Source: Notospermus geniculatus (Eukaryota > Nemertea > Pilidiophora > Heteronemertea > Lineidae). Taken from it: a DNA stretch of 64,000 nt. The number at the start of each line of letters is the position of its first letter. The stretch's first letter is position 1. Below the pieces are notes generated by a model that saw nothing but the letters and a program-made list of their open reading frames with translations, did no database searches and was not told the origin of the DNA. Positions 25,058-35,738 of the stretch are shown here, in pieces. The position numbers were made by a program, and so were the translations under genes. The stretch is taken from positions 99,508-163,507 of the forward strand of contig NMRB01000117.1 of the NCBI GenBank assembly GCA_002633025.1, in the 5' to 3' direction.

Positions 25058-25103
25058 CATGCCGACTAGTTGCACCTCTTCCAACAGGTTCATTTCATTG
25101 GGC
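25058..25103 (-). CDS. weak candidate 46-bp exon
   Basis: The minus-strand acceptor CACTGGTTGTAG and donor ATG|GTAAGAATAG enclose a frame reading PNEMNLLEEVQLVGM. It lies just upstream (minus sense) of the hairpin insertion. Unrecognised. Confidence 0.2.
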
Positions 25104-25448
25104 CTACAACCAGTGAGACTTGATATACATGTAAATGTACTCATCTAGCATCAACAGCTTGAACACCAGTCAGCTTCCCTGATTGATCGCATAGCAATCT
25201 CATGATATGTGGTAGATTAAAGTATTAATTCATCTCCACTGATCAAATGGACAACTATTGATCAATCATACAACTATTGATTGTGATGATTAGACTTTGA
25301 TGAGGTCAGGCAGAACATCTGTCATCAACAGGTTGAACCACAGATCTGGAATTCAATGTAATATTCGACCAAGATGGTTTTAATAGCAAAATGATTCTCA
25401 CAATGCATCAGGAACGAGTTTGGGAAAGAGGCAAAGATAAGACCTTAC

Positions 25449-25469
25449 ATGTACTTTCCATGGCCCCGT
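25449..25469 (-). CDS. weak candidate 21-bp microexon (TGPWKVH)
   Basis: The minus-strand acceptor GATTCTGCCTGCCAG and donor CAT|GTAAGGTC enclose 21 bp, open and in frame. Chance is a real possibility. Confidence 0.15.
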
Positions 25470-25838
25470 CTGGCAGGCAGAATCATTAGGGACCATCAGA
25501 TCCTCTCAAAATAGTTGTCTTCCTTGTTGGATCCTCTTCGGGTTTTGGTTCCATCCTATTCTTTCCAAAGGTGAAATGGGTTAAACTCTGCATGTTCTGG
25601 CACGAATTAATAGCCTGAGAATACATACCATTACCAATCACTAAATCTGTAAACATCCTCAGGATATGAATTGAATTGGGTTGGTTCTCATACTTCAATA
25701 TAAAATGCACCGTGATACCAATACATTACAAGCAGAGAGATTGGCTCAGATATCAACATACAATGTAATTGTCCTGTGGCTGATGCCATTCCATGAAAGT
25801 TTTTTTGTTGGTTGCAAATGTTTGAAATTTCCCACTTA

Positions 25839-26032
25839 GGCCGTGGGCCAAAAGCTCTATCCTGTCAGTTCGTGGTGACTCTCTGGGGGCAACTTTATGT
25901 CTTTTTTATATTTCAGAGAAAAGGTCATTTTCAAGTAATTTTTAAAAAGTTCCTGCGTCAAAAGTTGCTCCTAAGTTTTTAATAGCGAGGTTTTGCAAGC
26001 GCCCGGTTAAGCCCAGATTTTGGCCCACGACC
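25839..26032. mobile_element. 194-bp MITE with TA target duplication
   Basis: The ends GGCCGTGGGCCAAAAGCT and GGTCGTGGGCCAAAATCT (minus strand) are inverted repeats of about 18 bp with two mismatches. TA flanks both sides (25837-25838, 26033-26034). The interior is AT-rich and non-coding. Confidence 0.8.
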
Positions 26033-26034
26033 TA

Positions 26035-27161
26035 ACTCTTTCATTCCACCAACAATAATACATGTAGACTTATTTGGCAGTAAAAATCTCGCATTCATGC
26101 CAGTTTCCTGAGTCCAAAAGTTGAGGAGATTGATGCAGTAAGACTGACTGTCCGTCTGATCCTGTCATGATGTGAATGTCGCATCCATCATGACAGCAAG
26201 ACACATAAGAGGCCCAACCAGTCTCATCAGTCCTGAAGTGAACCAAGGGATCCAAAGACTGCAGCAACAAGGCAACTTTTTTCTTGTTCATTGAAAGCAA
26301 TTTTGTGGAAAGCAAAAATACTGCCCTGTCTGCATATACAGATGTTTTCATTGGCAAGAATGAGCACGTTGCTTCTTACCAAAAATAGATAAGAGAGGAT
26401 TGTTCTTATTGGTACTTACGCTGTGACCACACTTGCTTGATTTTTATTGCTCATTGCTTGTTGCATGCAAGATACTAGATAGGTTGATTTTCACCACGGG
26501 CACAGGGCGCAATGGCATTGCTCATGTGCGGTAAAAAGCGAAAAAGGTTACTTGCAATAGTAGGCCATTGCCAGCAATTAAATAAGCAATCAACTCTCGT
26601 GTGCTGAAAGGAGTATTTGTCATTTGGATCTGTAAATTAATGATGCTGACACTAGGCCCTACCACAATGACCTACTGCCAACAACATCCTACAAAAACTT
26701 TGCAAAAATAAGGTTACCTGTTATCATGATGAAATGCCAGAATGTCAATGGAATGTGAACCAGTGTCATATTGTTCATACTGGTGACTACACTAGCCTGG
26801 CAAATTAATATTGGTCTAACCTACTTTTCTCTGTGTGTATTCCATACCTCGAGGAGGAATACAAGGGCTTTGCTCAGTCAATAATTGGAAAAAAGAACAT
26901 GTCTGTGTCTGCTGCAGGAAGACTATTATATGCAAGACATCTGAAATGAAGGCTTTTCATATGAATGGTCAATGCCACATTATGTGCTGCAGTGTACAAA
27001 GGACGTACCAATATCCTGCTGAACTGAAAGTGATAAAAATATCCTTCTGTTTTCAGGCAGTCAAGAAATGTCATGAGACAAGACAGTCTTGAGATGGCTC
27101 AGAATTGTGCAATTGGTGGTATCAACCTTTGAAGCCATTCTGACTTCTCTCTGCTTTGCAG
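26035..27161. other. presumed intron or intergenic stretch
   Basis: It ends in an excellent plus-strand acceptor tract (CTTCTCTCTGCTTTGCAG) at 27161. Another acceptor-like CTTCTGTTTTCAG lies near 27057. No upstream exon of the same gene was identified with confidence. Confidence 0.35.
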
Positions 27162-27319
27162 ACTTGCCACGCGTTGGGGGATTAAGGAAGCCGATCAACA
27201 TGACCCCCTCGAGTCCACTTTGGACAGGAAAACATGCGAATGATTTACGTCTTGCCTCCGACATATCCGACCCTGCACAGTCTCCTATTCATGAAGTCGT
27301 CTCCACCCGGAATTCTTAA
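27162..27319 (+). CDS. probable terminal coding exon
   Basis: After a strong acceptor the frame (two bases completing a split codon, then TTG) is open to TAA at 27317-27319. The tail of about 51 residues starts LPRVGGLRKPINMTPSSPLW and ends SPIHEVVSTRNS. The exon is clearly richer in GC and CpG than its flanks, as coding sequence often is here. Ser/Thr/Pro-rich, no domain, unrecognised. It is probably the C-terminus of a plus-strand gene whose other exons I cannot place. Confidence 0.45.
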
Positions 27320-27619
27320 TTAGCACTTCTTCTTCTATGCAGGATNTATGTAATGAGCTCATTTTGTGTATTGAAGTAAGCATGCTTTGTTCTCCTTGGC
27401 TATACATGTACATGTACATACCGGTAATGTCATAAGGGCAACAGTTCTCCAATAGCTTTTTTACACAAGTCCATAAAGTCTGTAACATACATGTAACCAC
27501 ATGTATTGTATGTTCATGTACCATGAGTATTAAATGACACTAGAAAAGTGTACACTGATAAGATAAGGGCCCACCTTATGGACACCGGACATGCACAGCC
27601 TCTTCCATGTATGTAAGCG

Positions 27620-27660
27620 ATAAAAGCAATAGACATGCAGAACATGTCTATTGCTTTTAT
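27620..27660. repeat. perfect 18-bp-stem hairpin
   Basis: ATAAAAGCAATAGACATG (27620-27637), a 5-base loop CAGAA, then its exact complement CATGTCTATTGCTTTTAT (27643-27660). There is no target duplication or T-run that would identify it as a MITE or terminator. Confidence 0.9.
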
Positions 27661-27999
27661 GACAATGTCAACAGACAGCAGTGTGCCTGGGAAGTACGTG
27701 TTCTCCTCGTGGTGTCTCATGATCAATGTCAAAGGAATTCTTACAAGTCGCCTCCACCTCCTTGTGCTCAATGTGGGTGGGGTAGACATATCATATATAC
27801 TGTAAAACATGTACCTGCCTTCTGCGATCATGCCTTTTATAACTCTCTCAAGATCAATATTTTAAGCACATCTTTATTTGTTCCATTCCTCTATCCAGCT
27901 CGAACTGTCTTCACTCCTTGTTGTCCACAACCTGGGAAAAATCATGCCACATGATCAAATCATTTTTGAATTTGATGCATCTCTCAACAATCAGTGGGG

Positions 28000-28037
28000 T
28001 ACCAGTATTCCACTTCAGTGAAGTGGGGATACTGGTA
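28000..28037. repeat. 38-bp near-perfect palindrome
   Basis: TACCAGTATTCCACTTCA faces TGAAGTGGGGATACTGGTA across about two bases, with one mismatch and one bulge. Function unknown. Confidence 0.8.
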
Positions 28038-29189
28038 TCTAAATGACAAGCATTATTCATGAGGGCAATTCGCTCACATGAATCACAGAGCATACTTCAT
28101 GATGTTTGCAGGGGTAGTTCAGAGTAGCAGCATATTTTTCAATCAAATGTACCAAATCACTGTAAGTCTGTTACCAGTCCTCACCAAATCTTCATGATTC
28201 ATGCCTTCCACAATCAGGATGTTCCCAACACTTCTCATCACTGAGCATTGAGTGGTTTACACTACAGTTTCATTATTGGATGGCCAACATCATACATGTT
28301 AATATAGGCCTAGGCCTACTACTGACAGACACACAACATCTGTTTCAGAGCTACAGTCTGGTTCTGGTATCTGCAACTTTCAAAACTCCATATGAGGCAA
28401 CTGCTGCTCACTACCCTGAAAACTTCATGATACACTGGCATGACTGGTGGTGTGCTTTCAGTATATTTTACGTTTCAATGAAAAACCAGAAGATTTGATT
28501 CTATTTTTTCCATTTATTCCCATCACTAAGGTTACAGACAAATTGCACAAGGGATCGGAATGATGGGATGAAATTCAAGATGAACCCCGTCGGTCCTTGA
28601 CCTGTTGTTACGAACACTTGCATGACTTGCAACTCGCCATTCCCCCAATAATTATTTAAGCAAAGAGACAATGATGACAGCTGGTTGTAAATGGTTAAAG
28701 GGCGGGCAGGTAGGCATAGATTTTAAGCGTGCACAAGGAGGTCCCATATGGTATGGCAGTACCACACGTGGCCGTGGATGGAGTGAAGACAGTCGAGCGA
28801 GGAACAGTTGTTCAAGAGATTCATAGAAAAAACAAAAAACAGGAGAAGCCACATGGTGAATCAGATTTTAATAGCATAATCTATGCAGAAGAACGCGTGG
28901 ATAGTGAAAAATAAATGACACGGTTATTTACGATATACACAGCGAGCATGAAGTAAAAGAAATGAAGGACTAACAGGACGGAAAATAGCACCAATGTTGA
29001 TGTGTACAAATGTACATAGCATGTATTGTAAGTACAGGATTACAGTACAGAGTGCTGCTTTCAGGAGAGCAACCCGCTGAAAGCATGGCAGAAAACGGGC
29101 GAAAGAGAACGAAATAAGGCATAACAACCAAGATAAATAGCGGCAGAAATATCTACTCGTTAGGGTATGTGAGATAAGCAGGAAACTTA

Positions 29190-29420
29190 CCCGTCCATTA
29201 TAGGAAAAGAGAGAAATTTGGAGGAATCGAATTGCAAGTGTCAACAACGCGATGTGAGCAACAGCAACAAGATGGCGGTGTATGACAGCCACGAGGTGCG
29301 CCAAGCCGCCTGTGCGCAGTTTGTTTACACAGTGCAAATAAGTAATACAGTGTGTAGTATTCGATAAAACTGAGTGTAAAAACATTAGATATAGAGCTGA
29401 TACATACTTCATCACTCAAA
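29190..29420 (-). other. putative first exon (mostly 5' UTR) of a minus-strand gene
   Basis: Ends in a strong minus-strand donor, ACGG|GTAAGTTTCC (intron from 29189). An ATG (ATGGACGG) lies just before the donor and could be the start codon. Otherwise the exon is untranslated. It contains a YY1-type motif CAAGATGGCGG (29268-29278), usually found close to transcription starts. The 5' limit is estimated. The candidate small exons at 25.5-5.4 kb could belong to this transcript, but no junction is proven. Confidence 0.4.
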
Positions 29421-29638
29421 GAATTTTCAGATGCAAAATTTGATTTCCAATTAACTTTTTAGAACTGACGTGTCGGCAGTTAATTGGGTCAAGAAACCCG
29501 GATGTAGGTTACTTCCTGGAATAAAAGTGTGGTTTCCATGAAGTTGTGTACATGTTAGCTAGCAACGAAATTTACTGTTAGCTGTTATCCTGTGTTATTT
29601 CATGTGTTTTGAACGAGTTCAGTTCTTTCATAAGTGCC
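29190..29638. promoter_or_regulatory. probable bidirectional promoter region
   Basis: The interval lies between a minus-strand first-exon donor and the start codon of the plus-strand PDI-like gene. It has a CAAGATGGCGG (YY1-like) motif, raised GC around 29240-29330 and no clear TATA box, the usual features of a divergent TATA-less promoter. Transcription starts are not determined. Confidence 0.4.
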
Positions 29639-29965
29639 ATGGCTACCTACCAGTGTCTTGTATTTACATTTCTGACTTGTATTTCTTTCATAAACTGTGC
29701 TAAGTATGCACCAGAAATTGTCCCACCACCTGCTTTTGGAGGACAGACCCCTTTCTACACTCCAGATGAAATGTACCAAGATATCTTTCCCCTAACCAGA
29801 GCTAACTTCACTGCAAAGGTCCTGAAGTCAAAAGATGCATGGATCGTACTCTTTCATGATGGAAGATCTTTGAAAAGTTGGAAGATGATGGCAGTCAAAT
29901 TGAGGGGAATTGTGTGGGTGGGGGCAATCCATCGGTCCGAGCAGGAAGACTTGCTGGAAAGGATT
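29639..29965 (+). CDS. PDI/thioredoxin-like ER protein, exon 1
   Basis: ATG 29639 sits in a good context (GCCATGG), and the ATG 30 bases upstream is less likely. The exon encodes 109 residues and ends at donor ATT|GTAAGT in phase 0. Residues 1 to about 20 (MATYQCLVFTFLTCISFINC) form a signal peptide. The rest resembles the first half of a thioredoxin a-domain: FTAKVLKSKDAWIVLFHD, then a helix, then IVWVGAIH. Where PDIA6-type proteins carry WCGHC, this one has DGRSLK, so it cannot act as a dithiol oxidoreductase. Together with exons 2 and 3 it gives about 350 residues, shorter than PDIA6 (about 440). A role as a non-catalytic ER chaperone or adaptor is inference. Confidence 0.75.
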
Positions 29966-30119
29966 GTAAGTTAAGACAAGCTAAAAGTTAGGGTCTACAG
30001 TGACTGTATTGTTAATCAGTAACTGATTAACAAAGTTACAATGCTAATAGGCCTAGACCCCTTATTTTGGTGCCGCCATTGCATCAAGCATTTTTGAGTG
30101 ATGTGGGACACCAAAGTTA

Positions 30120-30327
30120 AAGGAGTTAGACGCCGAAGTTGTAAACAAGCTGGTTTGCAGGTGGCAGCACCAGTCGCGCCCCGTGATCGTTAGACTGGTT
30201 CCCGGTCCGATGCAACTCACTCACGATATTCACGTCAGTACATATCACCGACAATAGGTGGCAGCACCGCAGGCGTCGCGTGGATAGAGAACCAGTGAGT
30301 GTTTACAACTTGGACGTCCAGCTCCTT
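30120..30327. mobile_element. 208-bp Harbinger-type MITE in intron 1
   Basis: AAGGAGTTAGACGCCGAAGT at the left and AAGGAGCTGGACGTCCAAGT (minus strand) at the right continue to TGTAAACA, making 28-bp inverted repeats with a few mismatches. TTA directly flanks both ends (30117-30119, 30328-30330), the target duplication of PIF/Harbinger elements. No ORF inside. Confidence 0.85.
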
Positions 30328-32139
30328 TTAGCATTTATCCTGAAGATTGCCCTTAATACGTGTGCTAATGTCAATGACATAGCGTAAACTTTCACATTTG
30401 ACAGATGTGGTGGTTGAAGGAAGAAAATCCAAAACTGATGATGCCTCAATGTTTTTAAAGAAAATTTCGAAAATGTGTGTTGTTCATGAAAATTCCGAAA
30501 TGGCAAATTTTGGCATCTGCTTCTCTCTAGATTATTAAAGCCAGCGCATTATCGGTGATCAATGTTGCTAATGCCTAATACGTTAGTGGTTAATATTTGA
30601 TTATTGCCTTGTCATTTGTTACGAGATGCTATCTCACTTACTATGTGGTGTTTTTTTCCCTGATAATGTCAAACCCAATATGATATCTCATCCATCATTG
30701 GCTATGAAATAGCTTCTGTTACACAAGCAAGATTTATTTACAATAGAGAAAAATGAAACATCCACGGAAGTGCATCATGCAGAAAGCACCTGTTGTATCA
30801 CAAGTCTTCCATTGATTTTTTTTGAAAGTGCTTCATTTTGAAGTGGCACTTGTTGTCAGTACTTCACACCTTGTTGAGATGTTATGACATATTATGAAAG
30901 TGATTGATTGATTAATTATTTGGGTAGTGCTGAACAAACCTTCTATCTAGTCACACTATGAGGCCTGGTTGTTATCTGAGTAGTGATGGTTTAAAAACAA
31001 AGGTAGGCATGCAGTTTTTCCCATTATTTTGTGATGGGAAGAAGTCAGTCTGTCTCAACACTGCTGTCAGTGGTTGTCATTCCTTTTCACAACAGTGGAT
31101 AGATCCACCAGGCACCAACATCATACTCATGTTGTTACAAATTCATAAAAAAAATGATTTGAAGCAATGTGCTCTACTAGGATAGGAGTTGGCCCACACA
31201 TACTGGGTTATATTTTGAATATTTCAGACATATATTTGGTGCAACCTGAAGTGGACTAACTTGAGCTGAGCATAGTAGTTGAAGCTCATCAGTTGACTAT
31301 GTTTTCTTACTCTCTTACTCTGTAGCCAATTGATTTTATCATTGAATCAAAAATAAGCCTTCTTCTTTGCAACATGAAGCTAAGTAATGTGTGTAAACAT
31401 TTCTAGTATTTGTACGATATCTGTTTCTGTTGATTTTGTACTTCTGCTCTTGAAGGAGATCAGTTTCTTCTTGGCAGGTGTGCTCTTAGGACCATCTCAA
31501 TACTGCACTCTGGAAGGAAAGTGATCAACTTTATGTTAGGTATACATATTCTCAGGTAACTGTGAAAAATGTATGTTCTCTGTATCTTCTAATGGAGACA
31601 AAGTGTCGATAGTGCTCAAGGTAAAACAACTTGAGGAGTTTGGCAGAATCAGCAGGGGTGGCTCCAGGATTTGGGGAAAGAGGGGCGCCCTGTTCTCGGA
31701 ACATTGAAATTTGCAGTGAATTTCAATGATTTGCTCCAAATTACAGAATTTCACGGATGATTACACAGATTGGTTGGCCAAAATGGGAGGCACGTGCCTG
31801 GGGCACCCCCTCAGGATCTGTGCCTGATCATTAGCAAGCAAGTCGACAGGGGTATCATTCCACAGCAATAGCTGGCGAGCCCCCCCCCCCTCGAAGATTT
31901 GAACCTACCATGATACAGGTATGTGCCTGTACAAGTTGCAGATATCATCGATATGTGGGGCTACTGAGGAATCAATGAATTTGTCTTTGATTTTCTATAT
32001 CAGTGAAACTCGTCATACAGAATTTGGTTCAATAAAAAAATATTGAATAGAGGAACTGAGCATCAAATACAGCATAGCTCTACAGACAACATTGGGGGAA
32101 TTTAATGTACGGCTGCCAGAGGAAGCCTGAGTGCCTGGA

Positions 32140-32268
32140 GAAACCTGCGCTGTCGAAAGGAGTCACCCTTTGTATTTTAATACATGAAGAGCTGAGTGTG
32201 ATGGGGATCAAACCTGGAACCTCCAGGTTCCAGTTTGATAAGCTGCAGACTTAAGATCTGCAGCTTAT
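32140..32268 (-). mobile_element. tRNA-like SINE fragment with hairpin end
   Basis: The minus strand contains a B-box-like GGTTTGATCCCC at about 32200-32215. A perfect 12-bp stem, ATAAGCTGCAGA (32238-32249) with TCTGCAGCTTAT (32257-32268), and a smaller GGAACCT/AGGTTCC stem lie next to it. It reads as a degraded SINE. Boundaries are uncertain. Confidence 0.4.
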
Positions 32269-33097
32269 AATACACATGATTTTTTATGGAGAATGACTTG
32301 TAAATTCTGAACCTAGAATATGTTACAGGACGTACCGGTATCCTTAGAAGTTGCAGATATTGAAATCAAAGATATGTGTGGCTGCTGGATGGCGGAGAAT
32401 TTTGAACCCCCGAACAGCATTTTACAATGATAAGTCTGAAGCGGCATGCCTGAATGCATGGTCCCTCGCCAATGTAGACATACCTGAGGTAAACAAACAC
32501 CTTGAACCTGAGCAACCACTGCCAGAAAGCAATACAATATCCGGAAGCTGAACTTGAGGTGCCAACAATATGAAACACGAGCAAAAACAATGAAAACTGA
32601 TCGTAATGAGCGATGTCAATGGAAAGAGATCCTACCAACACAAAAAATGCTGGAATGCTCGTAGAGAACTTAGGAATTATTGTAGAACGCACTGGGGAGC
32701 ACACAATATAGAGTGGGTGATCCGTCTTGTTAGGGCAGATGAAAATAGGAGTTCCTAGTCTTCAGCAGAAGTCATCGTATACCAAAGTGAATTCTAATTA
32801 GTAGGACTTGTGGCTGCGAGAAATTGATGATGCTGCCCTTCTTGGTAATTGGACGGAACTCCACTGGGTGGACACTGATGGAAAAATTTGTGGTCCCCGA
32901 TTAATATTGCTAACTGCCCGATCCCTCTGGGTGAACATTTGCCAACCACTAAATTGAAGGCTACTGCTCAATTCATGATTACTTACTCCGTGATCAAAGA
33001 GCATGGAAACTCACAGAATCTCTTGGTACCTACCCAGAAGATTACAGTGTACTTTTCTGAAGGTTCATCAGTCCAAACGTTCATTTGTGGGAAGGTT

Positions 33098-33308
33098 CAG
33101 TGCTTCACGTAAGACAGGCACAATCGCGCTCGTGCCCCTGCACGCCCGCAAAATTGCGCTGAGGAGCTCGATTGACCGCACTCTGTGGCATCCTTGAAGT
33201 TTGGGCGCGAGTGTGAAAAGCTCTCCTTCACGAGTGTGAACAGCTCTCCTAGAGCTTTTGAGGAGCTCAACTGATTGAGCTGCTGCAAATTTCAAACGTG
33301 AAGCACTG
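33098..33308. mobile_element. hAT-like MITE, ends CAGTGCTTCACG
   Basis: CAGTGCTTCACG (33098-33109) is mirrored by CGTGAAGCACTG (33297-33308). AAGGTT directly flanks both ends (33092-33097 and 33309-33314). The CAG end fits hAT elements, though their usual duplication is 8 bp. ORFs on the minus strand over this region are not genes. Confidence 0.65.
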
Positions 33309-33420
33309 AAGGTTCATTGGTCAGAAGGTTCATTTGAGGAGCTCAACTGATTGAGCTGGTGCAGATTTCAAACGTGAAGTAGGGCCTACTGAAGGTTCAT
33401 TGGTCGGAAGGTTCATTTGT
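33258..33420. repeat. tandem duplication of a MITE end
   Basis: The block GAGGAGCTCAACTGATTGAG through TTTCAAACGTGAAG and GAAGGTTCATTGGTC is present twice in direct order (about 33258-33334 and 33335-33420). The second copy carries a short insertion (TAGGGCCTAC). It overlaps the right arm of the hAT-like element, so the arm was duplicated after insertion. Confidence 0.75.
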
Positions 33421-35512
33421 TCCAATGCTGGGAATGGACTCATTGAGCTAAAAACCTGAAAGCCAAGAGACCAAGATTAAATCCAACTTCTGCTTCAATA
33501 GTCCTCCTGTCAAACCACAAAATGCAACTGAACTATACTAATTACCCACCTTCTTACTGACACACCCTGTGTACCGTAGCTATAATAAGATTCATAGCCC
33601 CTTTAAAACTGCGCCAATGAATAAACATTGGACCTAGACTCATCTTTCAGTGGAATGACTGATGGATTTAGTCGACTGCATTACAAGGTGCAGACATCAA
33701 TCATGGTGAATGCTTGATTTCCGGGCGATATTGATCGTATTGATCATCCAGCTTGTCGTACATCATATGTCACTCTGATAGGCAAAGAATGGCTCGTGGA
33801 ATCTACGTCTTAATCTACTTGCACCTTTGGAGTGAGATTTATGGGATGTTGGCTTGATTAGGTTAGCCGAAGCTGGCTCATCATATTTTATGATGGTACA
33901 TAAAAACGAAGATGGGATGCTTGGCATATTGCCTGTTGTGCTGATGAAAGCTTGTCACCTCCATGAAAAATTACCCCCTCCCCAAATAGCTTGAAAAGTT
34001 TTTTCAGCTGTTTCTGATGGTATTGGATGTGGAGAACGACATACATGTACGAAAAATCGATCGATCGAATAAGACTATTGGAAAGTTGTCAAATCCAAGA
34101 TGGTGTCCAAGATGGCTGCCAACTCCCAAATTCTTGAATTTGTTGTTGAAAACATCAAATGAAGATCTGGAGTTGTGCAGCAAGCATGGCATCAAAACAA
34201 TATTGGGCAGCTAGTATCTACTTTGACATACCAGAATTGGCCCCAGCGAATCCCAATCTTGTACCGGGGAACCAAAACATCCACTAATCCCTGCGCTCAT
34301 GCAATATGACTAAGGGAGACATGACTATTGGCTTCCACTATCTACAAGGAGGGTTTGGTGTCTGACATGAATCCTCCGAGAACTGAACATATGATTTTTT
34401 AATTACTGTGTCAGTAGACACTCCATTGGATTGACGAACATGATAGATCGGTCATGCATGGCATAGATTTCCCTCCGTTCGTTTGCCAAGGATGTCACAT
34501 TAGTGCATCTATTTCAATAAATCATTACCGATCACTTAGAGCATGATCATCTTGGGGTATCGATCCATCCCGGTCCCCTGATGCTGGTCGTCTGTCACTT
34601 ACGATCAGCAGAGTCGAGCTGGGATTGCAGTAATAGACTTGACACTAATGACATTTAAACCACAATCAATAATGTTCGAGCCTCAGACTTTGGGGGATTA
34701 TGGTATACAATGTATTGAAAATGTTCAAGAGGAATTGGCTCATTCCCTGCTTTGGTTTTGAGGGTTATCATGTTGAAATCAACCCTCTTAAATCACCAGT
34801 TCTGTTCCTTATGTTATTTGCCACGGTAATGATAGATACATACATGTACATGGTGACTGCAAAACATGATGGTTATTTACCCCTAGAAATACCCAGTTTT
34901 GAAGCATCAAATTTTTTAATCTTTTATCAATGTATCTTCCTCCACAAGACATTGTGTGTTATTTTCGGCGTATCTTTGATCCCCCGTAACGTTCCCCCAC
35001 CTCTAAATTTCCTTTATCAATCACTCCACTCATACATAATTAGAACCCGTAGCCGTTATTAGCACGGCTTCATACAAATACAGTATCTTGTTAGCTAAGA
35101 GCTATTCTATCTCAACAATGTGCACGGAGTGCTATTGGCAATATAAAATATATATTGTGATTATTGCTTATATTACTGGGGAGGTGTGATTGTTTTGATG
35201 ATGTGGATGTCGGGGCCAGGGGCAAATGCTTTCATTTTCAATTTCATTTCATGTCAAGGTGACTAGAGATGTCAAATGAGCATGTGTAGCATGCAGCATC
35301 TCATGTTGGTCTTTTTGGCCAGGTTCAAGCTATAGTCATAGAGGATTTGATTTCAGATCTACAGAAGACCTCAAAGGAGAATGTATAGCATTTGATGTCA
35401 GGCTTTTCAAATGCCAGTGCGTGCAGTGCTACAAGTCATGTTCATGTTGTAAAGTGTCATGTTTCCAATCAAAAGGTTTCCTGCTATCACTTTCACTTTC
35501 ATTTCATTCCAG

Positions 35513-35738
35513 AAATTTGACCCCAAGAAGAACCCCGCTGCCCGTGTCTACCCCCACGGAGGCAGGAAGATTAAGGAACACTACTGGCAAGATGTGGAGA
35601 ACCCAAACGCCGCTTCTGAAATTGCTTGCAATTCTATCCCTGATTTAACTCAGAACATTAATAAGAATTACTTGAATGACTTCTTTGTCGAGAGCTATCG
35701 ATCCAAACCCAGTAAATTCCCCACCATTATCTTGGAAA
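35513..35738 (+). CDS. PDI/thioredoxin-like ER protein, exon 2
   Basis: The exon starts after ATTTCATTCCAG with KFDPKKNPAARVYPHGGRK and ends at GAAA|GTAAGT, leaving one base of the next codon (phase 1). The first part matches the end of a thioredoxin domain (KNPAARVYPHGGRKIKEHYW aligns by eye with the YxGGR strand-turn of PDI a-domains). The second part (SKFPTIILE) begins another thioredoxin-like domain. The same frame is open upstream of the acceptor and reads FPIKRFPAIT, resembling the GFPTI strand, so a longer alternative exon cannot be excluded. Confidence 0.75.

Larger units (their letters stand above)
27320..29189. other. non-coding stretch with two hairpins
   Basis: It contains the hairpins at 27620-27660 and 28000-28037, a TACATGTACATGTACATA run at about 27404 and an N at 27346. 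ORFs at 27514-27954 on opposite strands straddle the first hairpin and look spurious. Confidence 0.4.
29966..35512 (+). other. large intron 1 of the PDI-like gene
   Basis: About 5.5 kb from GTAAGT to a pyrimidine-rich acceptor (CTTTCATTTCATTCCAG). It contains a Harbinger-type MITE (30120-30327), the hairpins near 32238 and the inverted repeat at 33098-33308. The spliced frame lacks the short cis-proline segment expected in a thioredoxin fold between exon 1 and exon 2, so a small phase-0 exon may be hidden here. I could not find it. Confidence 0.55.

Noticed and set aside
24836-25144. 102-codon minus-strand ORF
   Set aside because: The middle of it is the 90-bp hairpin with target duplication. 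At most the short piece at 25058-25103 could be an exon.
28924-29415. 163-codon minus-strand ORF rich in Leu/Phe/Ser
   Set aside because: It crosses the strong donor at 29189/29190, has hydrophobic but irregular composition, and a second frame is open there too. It is better explained as a 5' UTR plus intron.
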